Assembly (NCBI GenBank): GCA_000169075.1
Contig: AAVT01000013.1
Location: 1-55,436, forward strand
DNA: 55,436 nucleotides
Origin: a marine gamma proteobacterium HTCC2143
Lineage (GTDB): Bacteria > Pseudomonadota > Gammaproteobacteria > Pseudomonadales > Dasaniaceae
Reading direction: 5' to 3'
A program made the translations under genes and the position numbers. The notes below the pieces were generated by a model, which saw only the letters and a program-made list of their open reading frames with translations, did not search any database and was not told the DNA's origin. Of this stretch, positions 16,098-24,988 are shown one piece after another. How positions within the stretch are numbered: position 1 is the stretch's first letter; the number at the start of each line of letters is the position of its first letter.

Positions 16098-17267
16098 TTA
16101 TTCTTTCAAGGCCTTCAAGTTAATCATCAGTTTGCTGGGGCCACCCAGATCGCTCATTTGCGAATGGTCCTTTTCGACCAATGAAATAGTCTCAAGATGT
16201 TTAATCACTGACTGAAGGAAAATTTCACCCTCGAGTCTCGCTAAATGAGCGCCCAGACAAAAGTGAATCCCAAAGCCGAAAGCCAGATGCGGATTAGGAT
16301 TGCGGTCAATAATAAACTCATCAGGGTTCTGAAAGACTTTTTCGTCGCGGTTAGCCGACGCCATTAACGGGATAACCAGATCACCTGCAGGTATTAACAC
16401 ACCACCCAATTCTGTGTCACAGGTTGTTCGTCTTGCTGTTGCTGAGAAGGGTGAGTAAAACCGCAGCGCCTCTTCAACAAACGTTGGAATCAGCGCCGGA
16501 TTACTTTTTAGCTGCTGTAATGTCTGAGGAAATTCATCGAGAATTCTAACGCTGCCGGTAATTAGACCGGTCGTTGTCTCGTTTCCCGCGATCAGCAGTA
16601 AACGGCAAAAACTGAGCAGCTCTTCGTCAGACAATTTTCCATCTTCGGTCTCTGTTTCCACCAATCGGCCCAGTAAATGACTTTTGGATGCTAGTCTAAG
16701 CTGTTCAATTTGTGCCAAAAAATAGGCGTCCATTTTCTCGCCAGCTTTTACCGCCTCGGGGCTTGCAGTACCAAATAGAATATCGGCGATGTTGCTAAAT
16801 ATTGCATCAGACCACGACTTAAACTCGCGAATATCGCCGTCGGCCACTCCCAGCATGTGAGCAATCACTGTCACCGGAAGCGGCGCCGCCATTGCCTCTA
16901 CTAAATCAGCTTGTTGATATGTTTTTAGCTTTAACATCAGCTCCTCACATCGCTCAGCAATCAACTCGCGCTGACTTTCTATGTGAGATGGTTTAAACGC
17001 ATGACTCACCAACTTCCTTAATCGGTTGTGAAGTGGAGCATCACTGAAGAGCATGCTGGGCGTGCTTTTTTCTTCCGGTGGACGCAGTGCAACGTCTGAA
17101 GAAAATGTGCGTGGATCACGCAATACGGCCTGAACTGACTCATGACTGGCTACTTGCCAAACACCATCATCCATTTTCGAAACCGGCGCCTTTTGCCGCA
17201 GCTGACGGTAGCCCTCATAAGGGTCTAATGGTGTTTCCACAGTTATTTCAGTCATCAATAAACTCAT
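16098..17267 (-). CDS. Cytochrome P450
   Basis: A complete soluble bacterial P450 of 389 residues. The I-helix oxygen-activation motif is LLLIAGNETTTG, the K-helix E-x2-R is EEALRF, and the haem loop is AFGFGIHFCLGAHLARLE with the thiolate Cys. It would insert oxygen into a C-H bond using electrons from a ferredoxin and reductase, neither encoded here. Sequence style resembles CYP107/CYP125-like class I enzymes on steroids, terpenes or macrolides, but the substrate is not predictable. The ATG at 17267 and an in-frame ATG at 17255 both lack a strong ribosome site. The region upstream is full of gene debris, so the promoter may have been acquired by rearrangement. Confidence 0.92.
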   Translation of the reverse strand: MSLLMTEITVETPLDPYEGYRQLRQKAPVSKMDDGVWQVASHESVQAVLRDPRTFSSDVALRPPEEKSTPSMLFSDAPLHNRLRKLVSHAFKPSHIESQRELIAERCEELMLKLKTYQQADLVEAMAAPLPVTVIAHMLGVADGDIREFKSWSDAIFSNIADILFGTASPEAVKAGEKMDAYFLAQIEQLRLASKSHLLGRLVETETEDGKLSDEELLSFCRLLLIAGNETTTGLITGSVRILDEFPQTLQQLKSNPALIPTFVEEALRFYSPFSATARRTTCDTELGGVLIPAGDLVIPLMASANRDEKVFQNPDEFIIDRNPNPHLAFGFGIHFCLGAHLARLEGEIFLQSVIKHLETISLVEKDHSQMSDLGGPSKLMINLKALKE

Positions 17268-17356
17268 GGTCTTTGAGGCAACATACCCAATTCTTATTGA
17301 ACCCTATCCACGGGGCTTTGAAAAGAAAAGAACGTCAGACATTGAAAGGTCCGGTG

Positions 17357-17527
17357 CTAACTCACGGCAACCTTGTTGGTATCAAACGCTGTATAGATTT
17401 TTATCATTTCTACCACATTATCAAGGTTGGTGATGTCTTTTATTCTGCTGCCATCACTAACAGCCAGCATGTGGGTGCTGTCCGTTTGCAACGCTTCGAA
17501 TAACTGCTGAATGGGCGTAAAAAGACA
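17357..17527 (-). pseudogene. CBS-domain C-terminal fragment
   Basis: An open stretch of 57 codons with no start, ending at TAG 17357-17359, reads QQLFEALQTDSTHMLAVSDG, then SRIKDITNLDNVVEMIKIY. This is the second half of a CBS domain, as at the C-terminus of site-2 protease or similar membrane proteins. Nothing of the rest is visible upstream, where a stop (TAA, 17528-17530) begins the stretch. It is a relic. Confidence 0.4.
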
Positions 17528-17546
17528 TTAGAACGGGGCGATACCC

Positions 17547-17657
17547 ATGAATGACGGCAATTGGACTATTGGCAATGTCACAGTAATCAGCATTACAGAA
17601 CTGGAAACAGCAGCAAATACACGGCCTCCTTGCCTCAAGTATTTCCAATTTGATTAA
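17547..17657 (+). pseudogene. Metallo-beta-lactamase-fold N-terminal remnant
   Basis: ATG at 17547 opens 36 codons reading NDGNWTIGNVTVISITELE. This matches the first beta strands of MBL-fold hydrolases (usually W-x-I-G-x-V-x-I-T-x-I-x-E-x-E). It then stops at TAA 17655-17657, far before the HxHxDH zinc site. Length is about one eighth of a normal member. No continuation is seen in other frames. Confidence 0.4.
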
Positions 17658-17908
17658 AGCCATTGAATGAAAAGGAAAAACGGCCTTCAACAACGGCGAT
17701 CTTATTCATTACCTAGGTAAGATGGCACAGCCCGATTGCGCTGCGACAGTGGATACAAGTTCTGGCGAAGGCACCGAAGCGCAGCGAGCTTGCCACAGCA
17801 ACTGCCGGACTTATCGAGTAAAAGGGGAGTGTTGGGAAGCTAGACATTGATTAGCGTTGCACAGGGAAATCATAAAAGGCTGTTGCGACCGAGTTGAACC
17901 CTGTTCGC
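17658..17908. other. Debris region without recognisable gene
   Basis: No frame here gives a convincing protein. With the two remnants to its left it forms a stretch of degraded sequence between the P450 gene and the small membrane protein gene. Confidence 0.35.
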
Positions 17909-18076
17909 CTAGTCATTTGTATCAGCGGTAAAGTCGACACCATCGCGGCACGTCCTTGTAGCCCGTCTGAATTCTTTATTGTAGGCCACTAAAAAGGTTC
18001 CGATTGCGGAAACGACAAACAGTGCCGCGGAAACAGTAAATGACATCATTAACAAATACACGATTGAGTTATTCAT
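17909..18076 (-). CDS. Small single-pass membrane protein (55 residues)
   Basis: ATG at 18076 follows AAGGG at 8 bases and opens 55 codons to TAG 17909-17911. The protein starts NNSIVYLLMMSFTVSAALFV, continues hydrophobic through VSAIGTFLVAYN, then turns basic (KEFRRATRTCRDGVD). That gives one transmembrane helix of about 28 residues with the positive part inside, so the C-terminus probably faces the cytoplasm. The length, ribosome site and charge pattern argue for a real gene. I do not recognise a family. Small proteins of this form often modulate respiratory or transport complexes, but no partner is evident here. Confidence 0.55.
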   Translation of the reverse strand: MNNSIVYLLMMSFTVSAALFVVSAIGTFLVAYNKEFRRATRTCRDGVDFTADTND

Positions 18077-18303
18077 TCTCAGCGCCCTTTTTCACTCTTA
18101 TTATTTGACTACTTCGTCGCTAGACATTAACAAATAGTAATGCATGAACAAAATACACAATGATCATATAAATAGCTTTATATATGAAAAAAGGAGCTAA
18201 GCATTGTAGAGAGCTTAAAAAGAGGGGTCGAAACTGACAGCGTTTGAGGTGTCAGCCACACTGCGGCTGCGGATAATCAGTCTAGATGTACCACTAGGGA
18301 TCA

Positions 18304-18660
18304 TTAAAACGACTTGGGGGCGTAACCTGTAACAACATCAACTTGAATTTCTCTACCTAAGGCAGTCATTGGGTGGACAACAATCAGGCCCCGGACCGAT
18401 TTTTTCAACTTTCCCATATCAGCCTGTTCTGCTTTCGTCAGCGCACGATTAAATGCCAGGGATTTGATATCACTGCCTTTATCGCCCAGCTGACTCGCTT
18501 GCTGTGCTTTCACGTTGGCAATTTTTTTGTTGGTCTTTTCTATACCGCGGCTCGCTTGTGCAATAACTTCCTTATCTTCACGCCGCTCAGCCGCAGCCAA
18601 CTTCGACCGATGCTTATCGAGCCGGTTGTTTAAATTCTGTAATTCCCGTTTCAAATCCAT
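18304..18660 (-). CDS. yibL: YibL family ribosome-associated protein
   Basis: A 118-residue basic protein. The C-terminal half contains FNRALTKAEQADMGKLKKSV followed by RGLIVVHPMTALGREI, nearly identical to the conserved block of E. coli YibL. The first half is a charged coiled coil (LNNRLDKHRSKLAAAERRED). YibL co-fractionates with ribosomes in E. coli, but its role is not settled. The start is ATG at 18660, which has AAGG 7 bases upstream and gives family length. The frame extends 13 codons further without a ribosome site. Confidence 0.9.
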   Translation of the reverse strand: MDLKRELQNLNNRLDKHRSKLAAAERREDKEVIAQASRGIEKTNKKIANVKAQQASQLGDKGSDIKSLAFNRALTKAEQADMGKLKKSVRGLIVVHPMTALGREIQVDVVTGYAPKSF

Positions 18661-18930
18661 AGTGCTGCCTTTTATGTACCGATGGTCGCAGGTGATCAAG
18701 CCTCAGTGCACAGTGTAACAGCTGAAGGACAAGCCCGTTAACGACAATCCTGATCCACTGCATAAATGACCACCTCTCGTCCGCCTAACCCGCGATAAAT
18801 ATTTCAAACGCGCTAGCAAATGCTTAGAGCAATCCTTGGTGTATGAGAGGAACAGTGTTTTAATCGCGACCCATACGCTAAGTTCGATTGCAAACCACGC
18901 CCACCTGTATCGGGTTACTCGGAAAATATT

Positions 18931-19362
18931 ATGAATACGACAACCTACATGAACACTAAGTTGTACAAAAAAGTCCACAGTCTTGCCACTGAGATGCTAT
19001 TAGCCGCCGACGAAGAGGACGATCAACGGTTTGTCGATTATTACCAAGAGCTCAAAACACTGTGCGAAGAATACCAAGACAAAGCGGAAAATCACCCCGT
19101 GCAGTGGGAGACCCTCGCTGATTTTACTGAGGACGTTACCGAGGCGATGGGGCTTTATAACAAGGCTTTAACCTTCGCACAGAGCATCAGCGCAAATGAC
19201 TACATTGCCTCTATTAGCTATGCAATGGCGCTGCTATTTAAAGAGCAGGAAGAAAAAGAACAGGCTGTCGAAAGTGCTTTGCAAGCTAACCAATATGCCG
19301 CCAAAACCGAAGATGAACAGCTACAGCGAGAAATAAAGCAGCTGCTGAAAAGCTTACGCTAG
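18931..19362 (+). CDS. TPR-like helical hypothetical protein
   Basis: A 143-residue acidic, all-helical protein without signal peptide. Two helix pairs resemble tetratricopeptide repeats (ALTFAQSISANDYIASISYA and EEKEQAVESALQANQYAAKT). The N-terminal half is YKKVHSLATEMLLAADEEDD and then FVDYYQELKTLCEEYQDKA. Such proteins act as small scaffolds, but no specific function can be given. ATG at 18931 follows GGAAAAT. A second ATG at 18949 is possible. It converges with the cytochrome gene across the hairpin at 19378-19399. Confidence 0.65.
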   Translation: MNTTTYMNTKLYKKVHSLATEMLLAADEEDDQRFVDYYQELKTLCEEYQDKAENHPVQWETLADFTEDVTEAMGLYNKALTFAQSISANDYIASISYAMALLFKEQEEKEQAVESALQANQYAAKTEDEQLQREIKQLLKSLR

Positions 19363-19377
19363 AAGAATGAACAGCCT

Positions 19378-19399
19378 ATTTCACCCGTTTCGGGTAAAT
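19378..19399. terminator. Bidirectional terminator-like hairpin
   Basis: ATTT-C-ACCCG, loop TTT, CGGGT-AAAT. It lies between convergent genes. Flanking A and T tracts give a short U run in either direction. Confidence 0.5.
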
Positions 19400-19437
19400 C
19401 CGATGACTCATGGCTAAACACTCAGCCGGCGTCTGGT

Positions 19438-20070
19438 CTATTTTGACAGTGACCGAACGTAGGCAACGACATCGTTTAAATCTCGATCGGAATGGATGCT
19501 CTTAGCCATAAACTTCATTTGTCCGCCGTAAACATCGTCCTCGTGAGAGCCTCGCAGGCCCGATTGAAAGCCGTTAAGTTGCCGAGTGAAATAAATGGTA
19601 TCCAAGCTGGCCAGCCGAGGTGCGTTAACCAACGGATTACCCTCGGCGGCTCTGCCATGACAAGAACTGCAGCTTCCCTGATAAATCATTTTTCCGTTAT
19701 CGACGTCACCCACAGCCTTGCTGGCAACAGCCACAACAGGTAGCGAGGCTATATAAGCAGACACGCTTGCCACAGCCTGTCTATTAACCAGCGTCGCACT
19801 CATCGCGCGCATTTGGCTGCCAAAAAGATCCCCAACTTCGCTGCCACGCACGCCGCCCTTGAAATGGTTAAGCTGCCGGCTTAAATAAATCTCGGTTTGA
19901 CCTGCAAGAGCCGGCCCCATAGCAACAACGCCTTCAGCCTCTTCACCGTGACACGCAATACAGCTCCCATAAAGGCTCTCACCCTGTTCAAGGTCGGCAA
20001 CAGCAAACCACGCGGCACAAAAAACTAAGCAACCAACAAATAGCCGTTTTAACGCAAAAGGTTTTTTCAT
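19438..20070 (-). CDS. Dihaem cytochrome c (c4-like)
   Basis: A 210-residue periplasmic electron carrier. The signal peptide (KKPFALKRLFVGCLVFCAAW, cleavage near VA-D27) is followed by two class I cytochrome domains with haem sites CIACH (37-41) and CSSCH (134-138). Each domain has GPALAGQ- or APRLASL-like and QMRAM/QMKFM segments supplying the axial Met. The two halves are internally similar (YLSRQLNHFKGGVRGSEVGD against YFTRQLNGFQSGLRGSHEDD), as in cytochrome c4. I place the start at ATG 20070 (GAGG 7 bases upstream). The frame runs upstream to 20514 only as an overlap of the hydrolase gene. It may accept electrons from one of the nearby oxidoreductases, but that link is inference. Confidence 0.9.
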   Translation of the reverse strand: MKKPFALKRLFVGCLVFCAAWFAVADLEQGESLYGSCIACHGEEAEGVVAMGPALAGQTEIYLSRQLNHFKGGVRGSEVGDLFGSQMRAMSATLVNRQAVASVSAYIASLPVVAVASKAVGDVDNGKMIYQGSCSSCHGRAAEGNPLVNAPRLASLDTIYFTRQLNGFQSGLRGSHEDDVYGGQMKFMAKSIHSDRDLNDVVAYVRSLSK

Positions 20071-20104
20071 ACTCTGCCTCGTTGCAATGTCATAGAGTGG
20101 GCTT

Positions 20105-21097
20105 TTATCGTGGCCAGCAGCTAAACAGGGCTTTGAGTGAGGATGCAAATGCCAGTGGCTGATCAAGAAATACATGATGGTTAGCGTCAGGTAGCCAAAA
20201 CATGGGAGCCTCTGGTCGCATCTCGCGCATAGGGTCCATATTTTCAGCATCGGAACCCCAGCTATCCTGGCCCATAATACCGGCAACGGGTATCGGTAGG
20301 TTTCGATAGATTTCTTCGTGGTCATTGCCGATGGTAAATTCGTAGTAGATAGAGGGATCAAACTTCCAAGTCCAACCATCGTCGGTTTCACGCAGAGAAT
20401 GATGACCAATATAATCAAGAATATATTGATTGGCGCACGGCTGCGGCGGTGCCAAGCGGAATCTTGCCCGCGCGTCTTCATAAGACGCATAAACGCGCGT
20501 TGGCCTTGGCTCATCCCGATCAGTAAACCATTCGTCTTGCCGATCTTTGGACTTCACGGTGAAATCAACTAACACAATGCCACCCAATCTTTGGTGATGC
20601 CGATGTGCGGTTACTAACGTCACCATACCACCAAAGCTATGGCCAACAATTATCGGTTTATCCTGCATGTCGGCATCGTCACAAACTGCCATGACTTCAT
20701 CGGCATAAAGTTCGCGGGTGTATTTTTTACGCCATCCGCTGTCACCCATTCCTGATAAATGAATACTCACCACGTGAAAATCGTGGACCAACAGCGGCGC
20801 AATGAAATGATACCAACGGCCATGTGCACCATTGCCATGGATGAAAATTAGCCCCGGCTTGCTGTTATCACCCCACTCCAAGTAACAGATATCACAGCCT
20901 TCATGTGCTACACGTCGTTCGTTATAGGGCATCTCCAGCGCGTTCTTGAACCACTCTGGCTTCCTTGTAATGATCGTCGACGTCGGAGCTTCCGCATGAT
21001 GATTCGGATCATCATCAGAATCCATCGACAATCGATCTTCGATAACTTTTTGCGGCGCTTCCATGTCCGGCGGCGTATGAGGGGTCTTTCTGGTCAT
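20105..21097 (-). CDS. Alpha/beta hydrolase
   Basis: A 330-residue alpha/beta hydrolase. The oxyanion motif is LIFIHGNGAHGRWYHF, the nucleophile elbow is IIVGHSFGGMVTLV (Ser), and the catalytic His is in PDANHHVFLDQP near the C-terminus. The acid is probably an Asp of the GIMGQDSWGSDAENMD loop. A charged, disordered N-terminus of about 45 residues precedes the domain. No signal peptide is present, so it is cytoplasmic. Next to a Baeyer-Villiger enzyme the obvious role is cleaving the ester or lactone product (inference). The cytochrome gene begins 34 bases after its stop. Confidence 0.87.
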   Translation of the reverse strand: MTRKTPHTPPDMEAPQKVIEDRLSMDSDDDPNHHAEAPTSTIITRKPEWFKNALEMPYNERRVAHEGCDICYLEWGDNSKPGLIFIHGNGAHGRWYHFIAPLLVHDFHVVSIHLSGMGDSGWRKKYTRELYADEVMAVCDDADMQDKPIIVGHSFGGMVTLVTAHRHHQRLGGIVLVDFTVKSKDRQDEWFTDRDEPRPTRVYASYEDARARFRLAPPQPCANQYILDYIGHHSLRETDDGWTWKFDPSIYYEFTIGNDHEEIYRNLPIPVAGIMGQDSWGSDAENMDPMREMRPEAPMFWLPDANHHVFLDQPLAFASSLKALFSCWPR

Positions 21098-21313
21098 AAG
21101 TAACGTATCCTGGAAATCTTAAGTTCCGCTTTTGCGGTACAAATAGTACGTAATCACTCACCTGAGATGGCAACCTGCACAATTTTGGGCGCCTATTATC
21201 GCCAAAGTAACGCCTTTCGTCGATAGACTTTTCGTCGCAGCCTTTTTGACTGCGGCAAGATCAAATCCGCTGAGCGCAGACGGACCTCTTCTTCGTTTCG
21301 AGTGATCAGTCAG

Positions 21314-22876
21314 TCAAGGTCGGTACGTGAAACCTACTGGGCCAATCAGGTCAGGCAACTGCGACTGTATAAGCTCCACCCAATCGCAGAGGTAGGGACG
21401 GGTCTCCCGCGGGTCAATAAGATCGTGAACCGCAAAAGATTCTGCCGAAATATAAGGATTACGCCCTTTGGCAAACTCATCTTCCATTTTTTTCCGAAAC
21501 GCCTCGGGGTCATCGGCCTCGGCTATTTGACGCCTAAATGCAACGGCAACACCGCCCTCAATAGGCAGAGCTCCTGCGTCAACACTTGGCCAAGTCAGCA
21601 CATAGCCCTGATCGCTATAGTGAGCAGCTCCTGCTACCCCATAGCTTTTCCTAACCATCACTGAGGCCCAAGGCACCACCGACTGCACCGCAGCCAGTAC
21701 CGTCGACATGCCATGCATAATAGTGCCTTGGGATTCCGAATCAGGCCCTATCATGAAGCCGGGCTCATCAACTAAATTGATAATGGGCAAGTGGAAGGTA
21801 TCGCAAATTTCGATGAAACGACGCACTTTTTGCGCACCATCCGCGGTCATCGCGCCGGCAAAGAAGCGACAGTCGTTACCGGTAACACCAACACTTTGAC
21901 CGTTAATCCGAGCATAACCGGTGATTTGTCCCAACCCAAATTGCTGGGAGACTTCAAAAAATGAGCCCCTGTCGACGATGCTATGAATCACATCCCTCAT
22001 TTCAAAGGTCTGCGTGCGATCCTTGGGGATCACCGACAACAGACGTTCATCTTGCCGATCAACAGGATCGCTGCAAGGAATTCGGGGCGTTAACTCACCG
22101 ACATTCTGCGGCATATAGCTGAGGAATTGGCGGATCTGTCGAAAGGCATCATATTCATCGACAGCCAGATTATGAACAACCCCGCTGCGCAAATGAACGT
22201 GGGCGCCACCGAGCTCGTCTTTAGTGATCGGACTGTTCAATGCTCGCTCAACAACCGCGGGGCCGGCAATCATTACCTGCGCCGTGTCTTTGGTCATTAC
22301 AGAAAAATGTGACGCTACCAACCGACCGGCAGGAAATCCTGCTACGGGTCCCAGCGCGGCTGACGCAACTGGGACCAATCCCAGTGCTTCGCCGATAATT
22401 TTCATACGGTTTTTTTGGTAAACCGGCGTACCAACTGTGCGCGGCTGTTTCGGGTCCGGAGGAGTGCCTCCAACACTGCCACCGCCACCCTCCAGAAATC
22501 TGACCAGAGGTATTTTGTGCTGAACAGCCAAGTTCTCCGCATAAATACTTCGACGTAAACCGGCACCATTAGGTGAACCACCTTTTAAAGTGAAGTCCTC
22601 GCCGCCGACGGCGGTGAAGCGGTTGTTAACACGACCAACCCCTAATACATAGTTCGCCGGTGAAAATGACACCGCCTTCGAATCATCATCGAGGGTAGCA
22701 CCACCGGCAATTTTCCCCTGTTCTCGGAAACTGTGGTGGTCTAGAAAATTGTCAATACGTTCTCGAATAGATAGTTTTCCGCGTTGATGATGACGCTGAA
22801 CCGATTCATCGCCACCTTGCTGTCGCGCCATTTTTCGTCGACGTTCTAACTCTTCAACTTCTTCACGCCAACTCAT
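21314..22876 (-). CDS. Acyl-CoA carboxylase carboxyltransferase (beta) subunit
   Basis: A 520-residue carboxyltransferase of the propionyl-/methylcrotonyl-/geranyl-CoA carboxylase type, which transfers CO2 from carboxybiotin to an acyl-CoA. Landmarks: GKLSIRERIDNFLDHHSF at the start, FLEGGGGSVGGT in the N-lobe, and INLVDEPGFMIGPDSESQGT with IEGGVAVAFRRQI in the C-lobe. It starts 37 bases after the biotin subunit gene, so both are made together. The particular acyl-CoA cannot be fixed from sequence. The tail (CDWVELIQSQLPDLIG) is like the branch found with ketone and terpene catabolic genes in marine proteobacteria. Confidence 0.88.
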   Translation of the reverse strand: MSWREEVEELERRRKMARQQGGDESVQRHHQRGKLSIRERIDNFLDHHSFREQGKIAGGATLDDDSKAVSFSPANYVLGVGRVNNRFTAVGGEDFTLKGGSPNGAGLRRSIYAENLAVQHKIPLVRFLEGGGGSVGGTPPDPKQPRTVGTPVYQKNRMKIIGEALGLVPVASAALGPVAGFPAGRLVASHFSVMTKDTAQVMIAGPAVVERALNSPITKDELGGAHVHLRSGVVHNLAVDEYDAFRQIRQFLSYMPQNVGELTPRIPCSDPVDRQDERLLSVIPKDRTQTFEMRDVIHSIVDRGSFFEVSQQFGLGQITGYARINGQSVGVTGNDCRFFAGAMTADGAQKVRRFIEICDTFHLPIINLVDEPGFMIGPDSESQGTIMHGMSTVLAAVQSVVPWASVMVRKSYGVAGAAHYSDQGYVLTWPSVDAGALPIEGGVAVAFRRQIAEADDPEAFRKKMEDEFAKGRNPYISAESFAVHDLIDPRETRPYLCDWVELIQSQLPDLIGPVGFTYRP

Positions 22877-22913
22877 TAGTATTGACCTTTAATAACTTCG
22901 ATTTGGACCATCT

Positions 22914-24887
22914 CTATTTCTCTTCAGCAAGCTCTATTAGTGTGGTGTAAGCCTCAACCAACTCACCTTCACTGATATTAACCGCGGCAATAACCCCGTC
23001 TCGGTTTGCAACAATCGATGTTTCCATTTTCATGGATTCCAATATGAGTAACACCTGTCCTTTTATCACCTGATCCCCGGCGGATACACTCACAGCAATA
23101 ATTTTTGCCGGCATGGGCGAACTAATGACATCACTGGATAACTCTTCAACTACAGACTGCCCAACCGAACCCAGGGTAAAGTTTAGCGCACCAATCGTAT
23201 CGCCATGAACAAATACCTCACTACCTCGGACACCACACAGCACTCGAAAACGGTGCTGATTAACCTCAATATCGACACGTTTCACCAAACCACGTTCGAC
23301 AGTCTCAACGCTAAACACTTTACTCTCAAAACTCTGGCCATCGATGACCAACGTTTGCCTGTCATTCAGCCCCGTTCTGGTTTCTACATCGAGGCTCATT
23401 CCGGCAATACTGACCTGCCATATCTGTGGATTGTAATGCTGCCCAGGCCATGGCTGCGATTCCGCATTATCGCTGATCGCTGCTAAGGCTGAGCACAGTA
23501 AATAATCGCGGTCACCAACAGAAAGCGGAGATGACCAAAGCGCATGGTTGCGCTCAACTGCCTGCGTATCTAGTCCACCCCCTCGCCATGAGTCGGAGCT
23601 AATCAGCTTACGGAGATAGGACAAGTTGTTGTCGACACCCAATAATACTGACTGATTTAATGCCGTTTGCAGATTTCGGTTCGCCTCAAAAAAATCGTTA
23701 CCGCAGGCAATGACCTTGGCCACCAGCGAATCATAATAAATACTAATACGATCGCCCGATTGAACGCCGCTATCACAACGCTGGTATTTCGGTGCTGCCC
23801 AATATTCAATGGTACCAATAGCGGGAATAAAACCCTTACTCGGATTTTCTGCACAAATTCGACACTCGATAGCATGTCCGTTCTGTGGGATATTAGCCTG
23901 AGCCAGTGTTAACGCCTCTCCCTCAGCCAGTCGCAGCTGCCACTGGACAATATCAATACCTGTGACTAATTCGGTGACTCCATGTTCCACTTGTAAGCGG
24001 GTGTTCATTTCCAAAAAATAGAACTGCTGATGTTCCGGTGAATACAAAAACTCCACGGTGCCCGCGCCGCGATAGTTAATATGCTTAGCGATGGCTACAG
24101 CGGTATCACAAAGTGACTGCTTGATACCCGCCGGCAGCAACCGAGCAGGTGATTCTTCGACAATTTTTTGTCGACGACGCTGAATAGAACAATCACGTTC
24201 ATGTAAGTGGACACAATGACCGTAGTGGTCTGCCAGCACTTGTACTTCTAGATGGCGAGCATTTGCCAAATATTTTTCTACAATGATGCCGCCATCGCCG
24301 AATGCCTGCTGAGATTCTCGGCTAACCGCCTCAAACGCTGCTTGCAGATCGTCACCGTGCTCAACAATCCGCATTCCCACTCCCCCTCCACCGGCGGTAG
24401 CTTTGAGCAAAACTGGAAAACCAATTGCTTCGCATTGGGCAACAAATTCATCGCTGTATGAAACCAACCGATTGAGGCCAGGAATCGTCGGCAACGACAA
24501 ACTGTCAACCAACTGTCTGGCGTGCTGCTTAGATGCAACCGCCTTCATGCTAAGCGCTGTTGGGCCAATAAATACAATATCATTACGTTCACAAGCGTCA
24601 GCCATCGCTGCATTTTCTGCGAGAAACCCATAACCGGGGTGGATGGCATCTACCCCCAGTTCCTTTGCCGACCGAATGATACGGTCGATATTCAGATAGG
24701 AATCAGACGCCTCTGGAGCGCCAAGGCAAACCGCTTCGTCAGCCAGCTGAACATGCAAACTTAGAGCATCTTCGGTTGAATAAACCGCAACCGAGGAGAT
24801 ATGAAGATCGCGACAGGCGTTAATCACTCTGACGGCAATCTCGCCGCGATTAGCGACTAGGACTTTATTGAACCGACGAATTTCCAT
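22914..24887 (-). CDS. Acyl-CoA carboxylase biotin carboxylase / biotin carrier (alpha) subunit
   Basis: A 657-residue fusion of biotin carboxylase and carrier domain. KVLVANRGEIAVRVINACRD starts the carboxylase. ATP-grasp motifs are KATAGGGGVGMRIV, QRRRQKIVEESPA and FLEMNTRLQVEHGVTE. The C-terminal carrier domain has ILESMKMETSI with the biotinylated Lys. I start at ATG 24887 because AAAGGTGAT precedes it; the frame extends 17 codons upstream with no family match. Together with the next gene it is a complete carboxylase. A gap of about 100 bases separates it from the Baeyer-Villiger gene upstream. Confidence 0.92.
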   Translation of the reverse strand: MEIRRFNKVLVANRGEIAVRVINACRDLHISSVAVYSTEDALSLHVQLADEAVCLGAPEASDSYLNIDRIIRSAKELGVDAIHPGYGFLAENAAMADACERNDIVFIGPTALSMKAVASKQHARQLVDSLSLPTIPGLNRLVSYSDEFVAQCEAIGFPVLLKATAGGGGVGMRIVEHGDDLQAAFEAVSRESQQAFGDGGIIVEKYLANARHLEVQVLADHYGHCVHLHERDCSIQRRRQKIVEESPARLLPAGIKQSLCDTAVAIAKHINYRGAGTVEFLYSPEHQQFYFLEMNTRLQVEHGVTELVTGIDIVQWQLRLAEGEALTLAQANIPQNGHAIECRICAENPSKGFIPAIGTIEYWAAPKYQRCDSGVQSGDRISIYYDSLVAKVIACGNDFFEANRNLQTALNQSVLLGVDNNLSYLRKLISSDSWRGGGLDTQAVERNHALWSSPLSVGDRDYLLCSALAAISDNAESQPWPGQHYNPQIWQVSIAGMSLDVETRTGLNDRQTLVIDGQSFESKVFSVETVERGLVKRVDIEVNQHRFRVLCGVRGSEVFVHGDTIGALNFTLGSVGQSVVEELSSDVISSPMPAKIIAVSVSAGDQVIKGQVLLILESMKMETSIVANRDGVIAAVNISEGELVEAYTTLIELAEEK

Positions 24888-24988
24888 CAGATCACCTTTA
24901 GAAACGTTCAATGTTAACCTTCCTTTTTGTCCATACATTACTCGTCAGCGCCGATAAACGAGGCAACTCAAGCGGCTATCGCAAAAAA

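Noticed and set aside
20071..20514. N-terminal extension of the cytochrome c frame
   Set aside because: It lies within the alpha/beta hydrolase gene in another frame. A signal peptide and good ribosome site begin at 20070.
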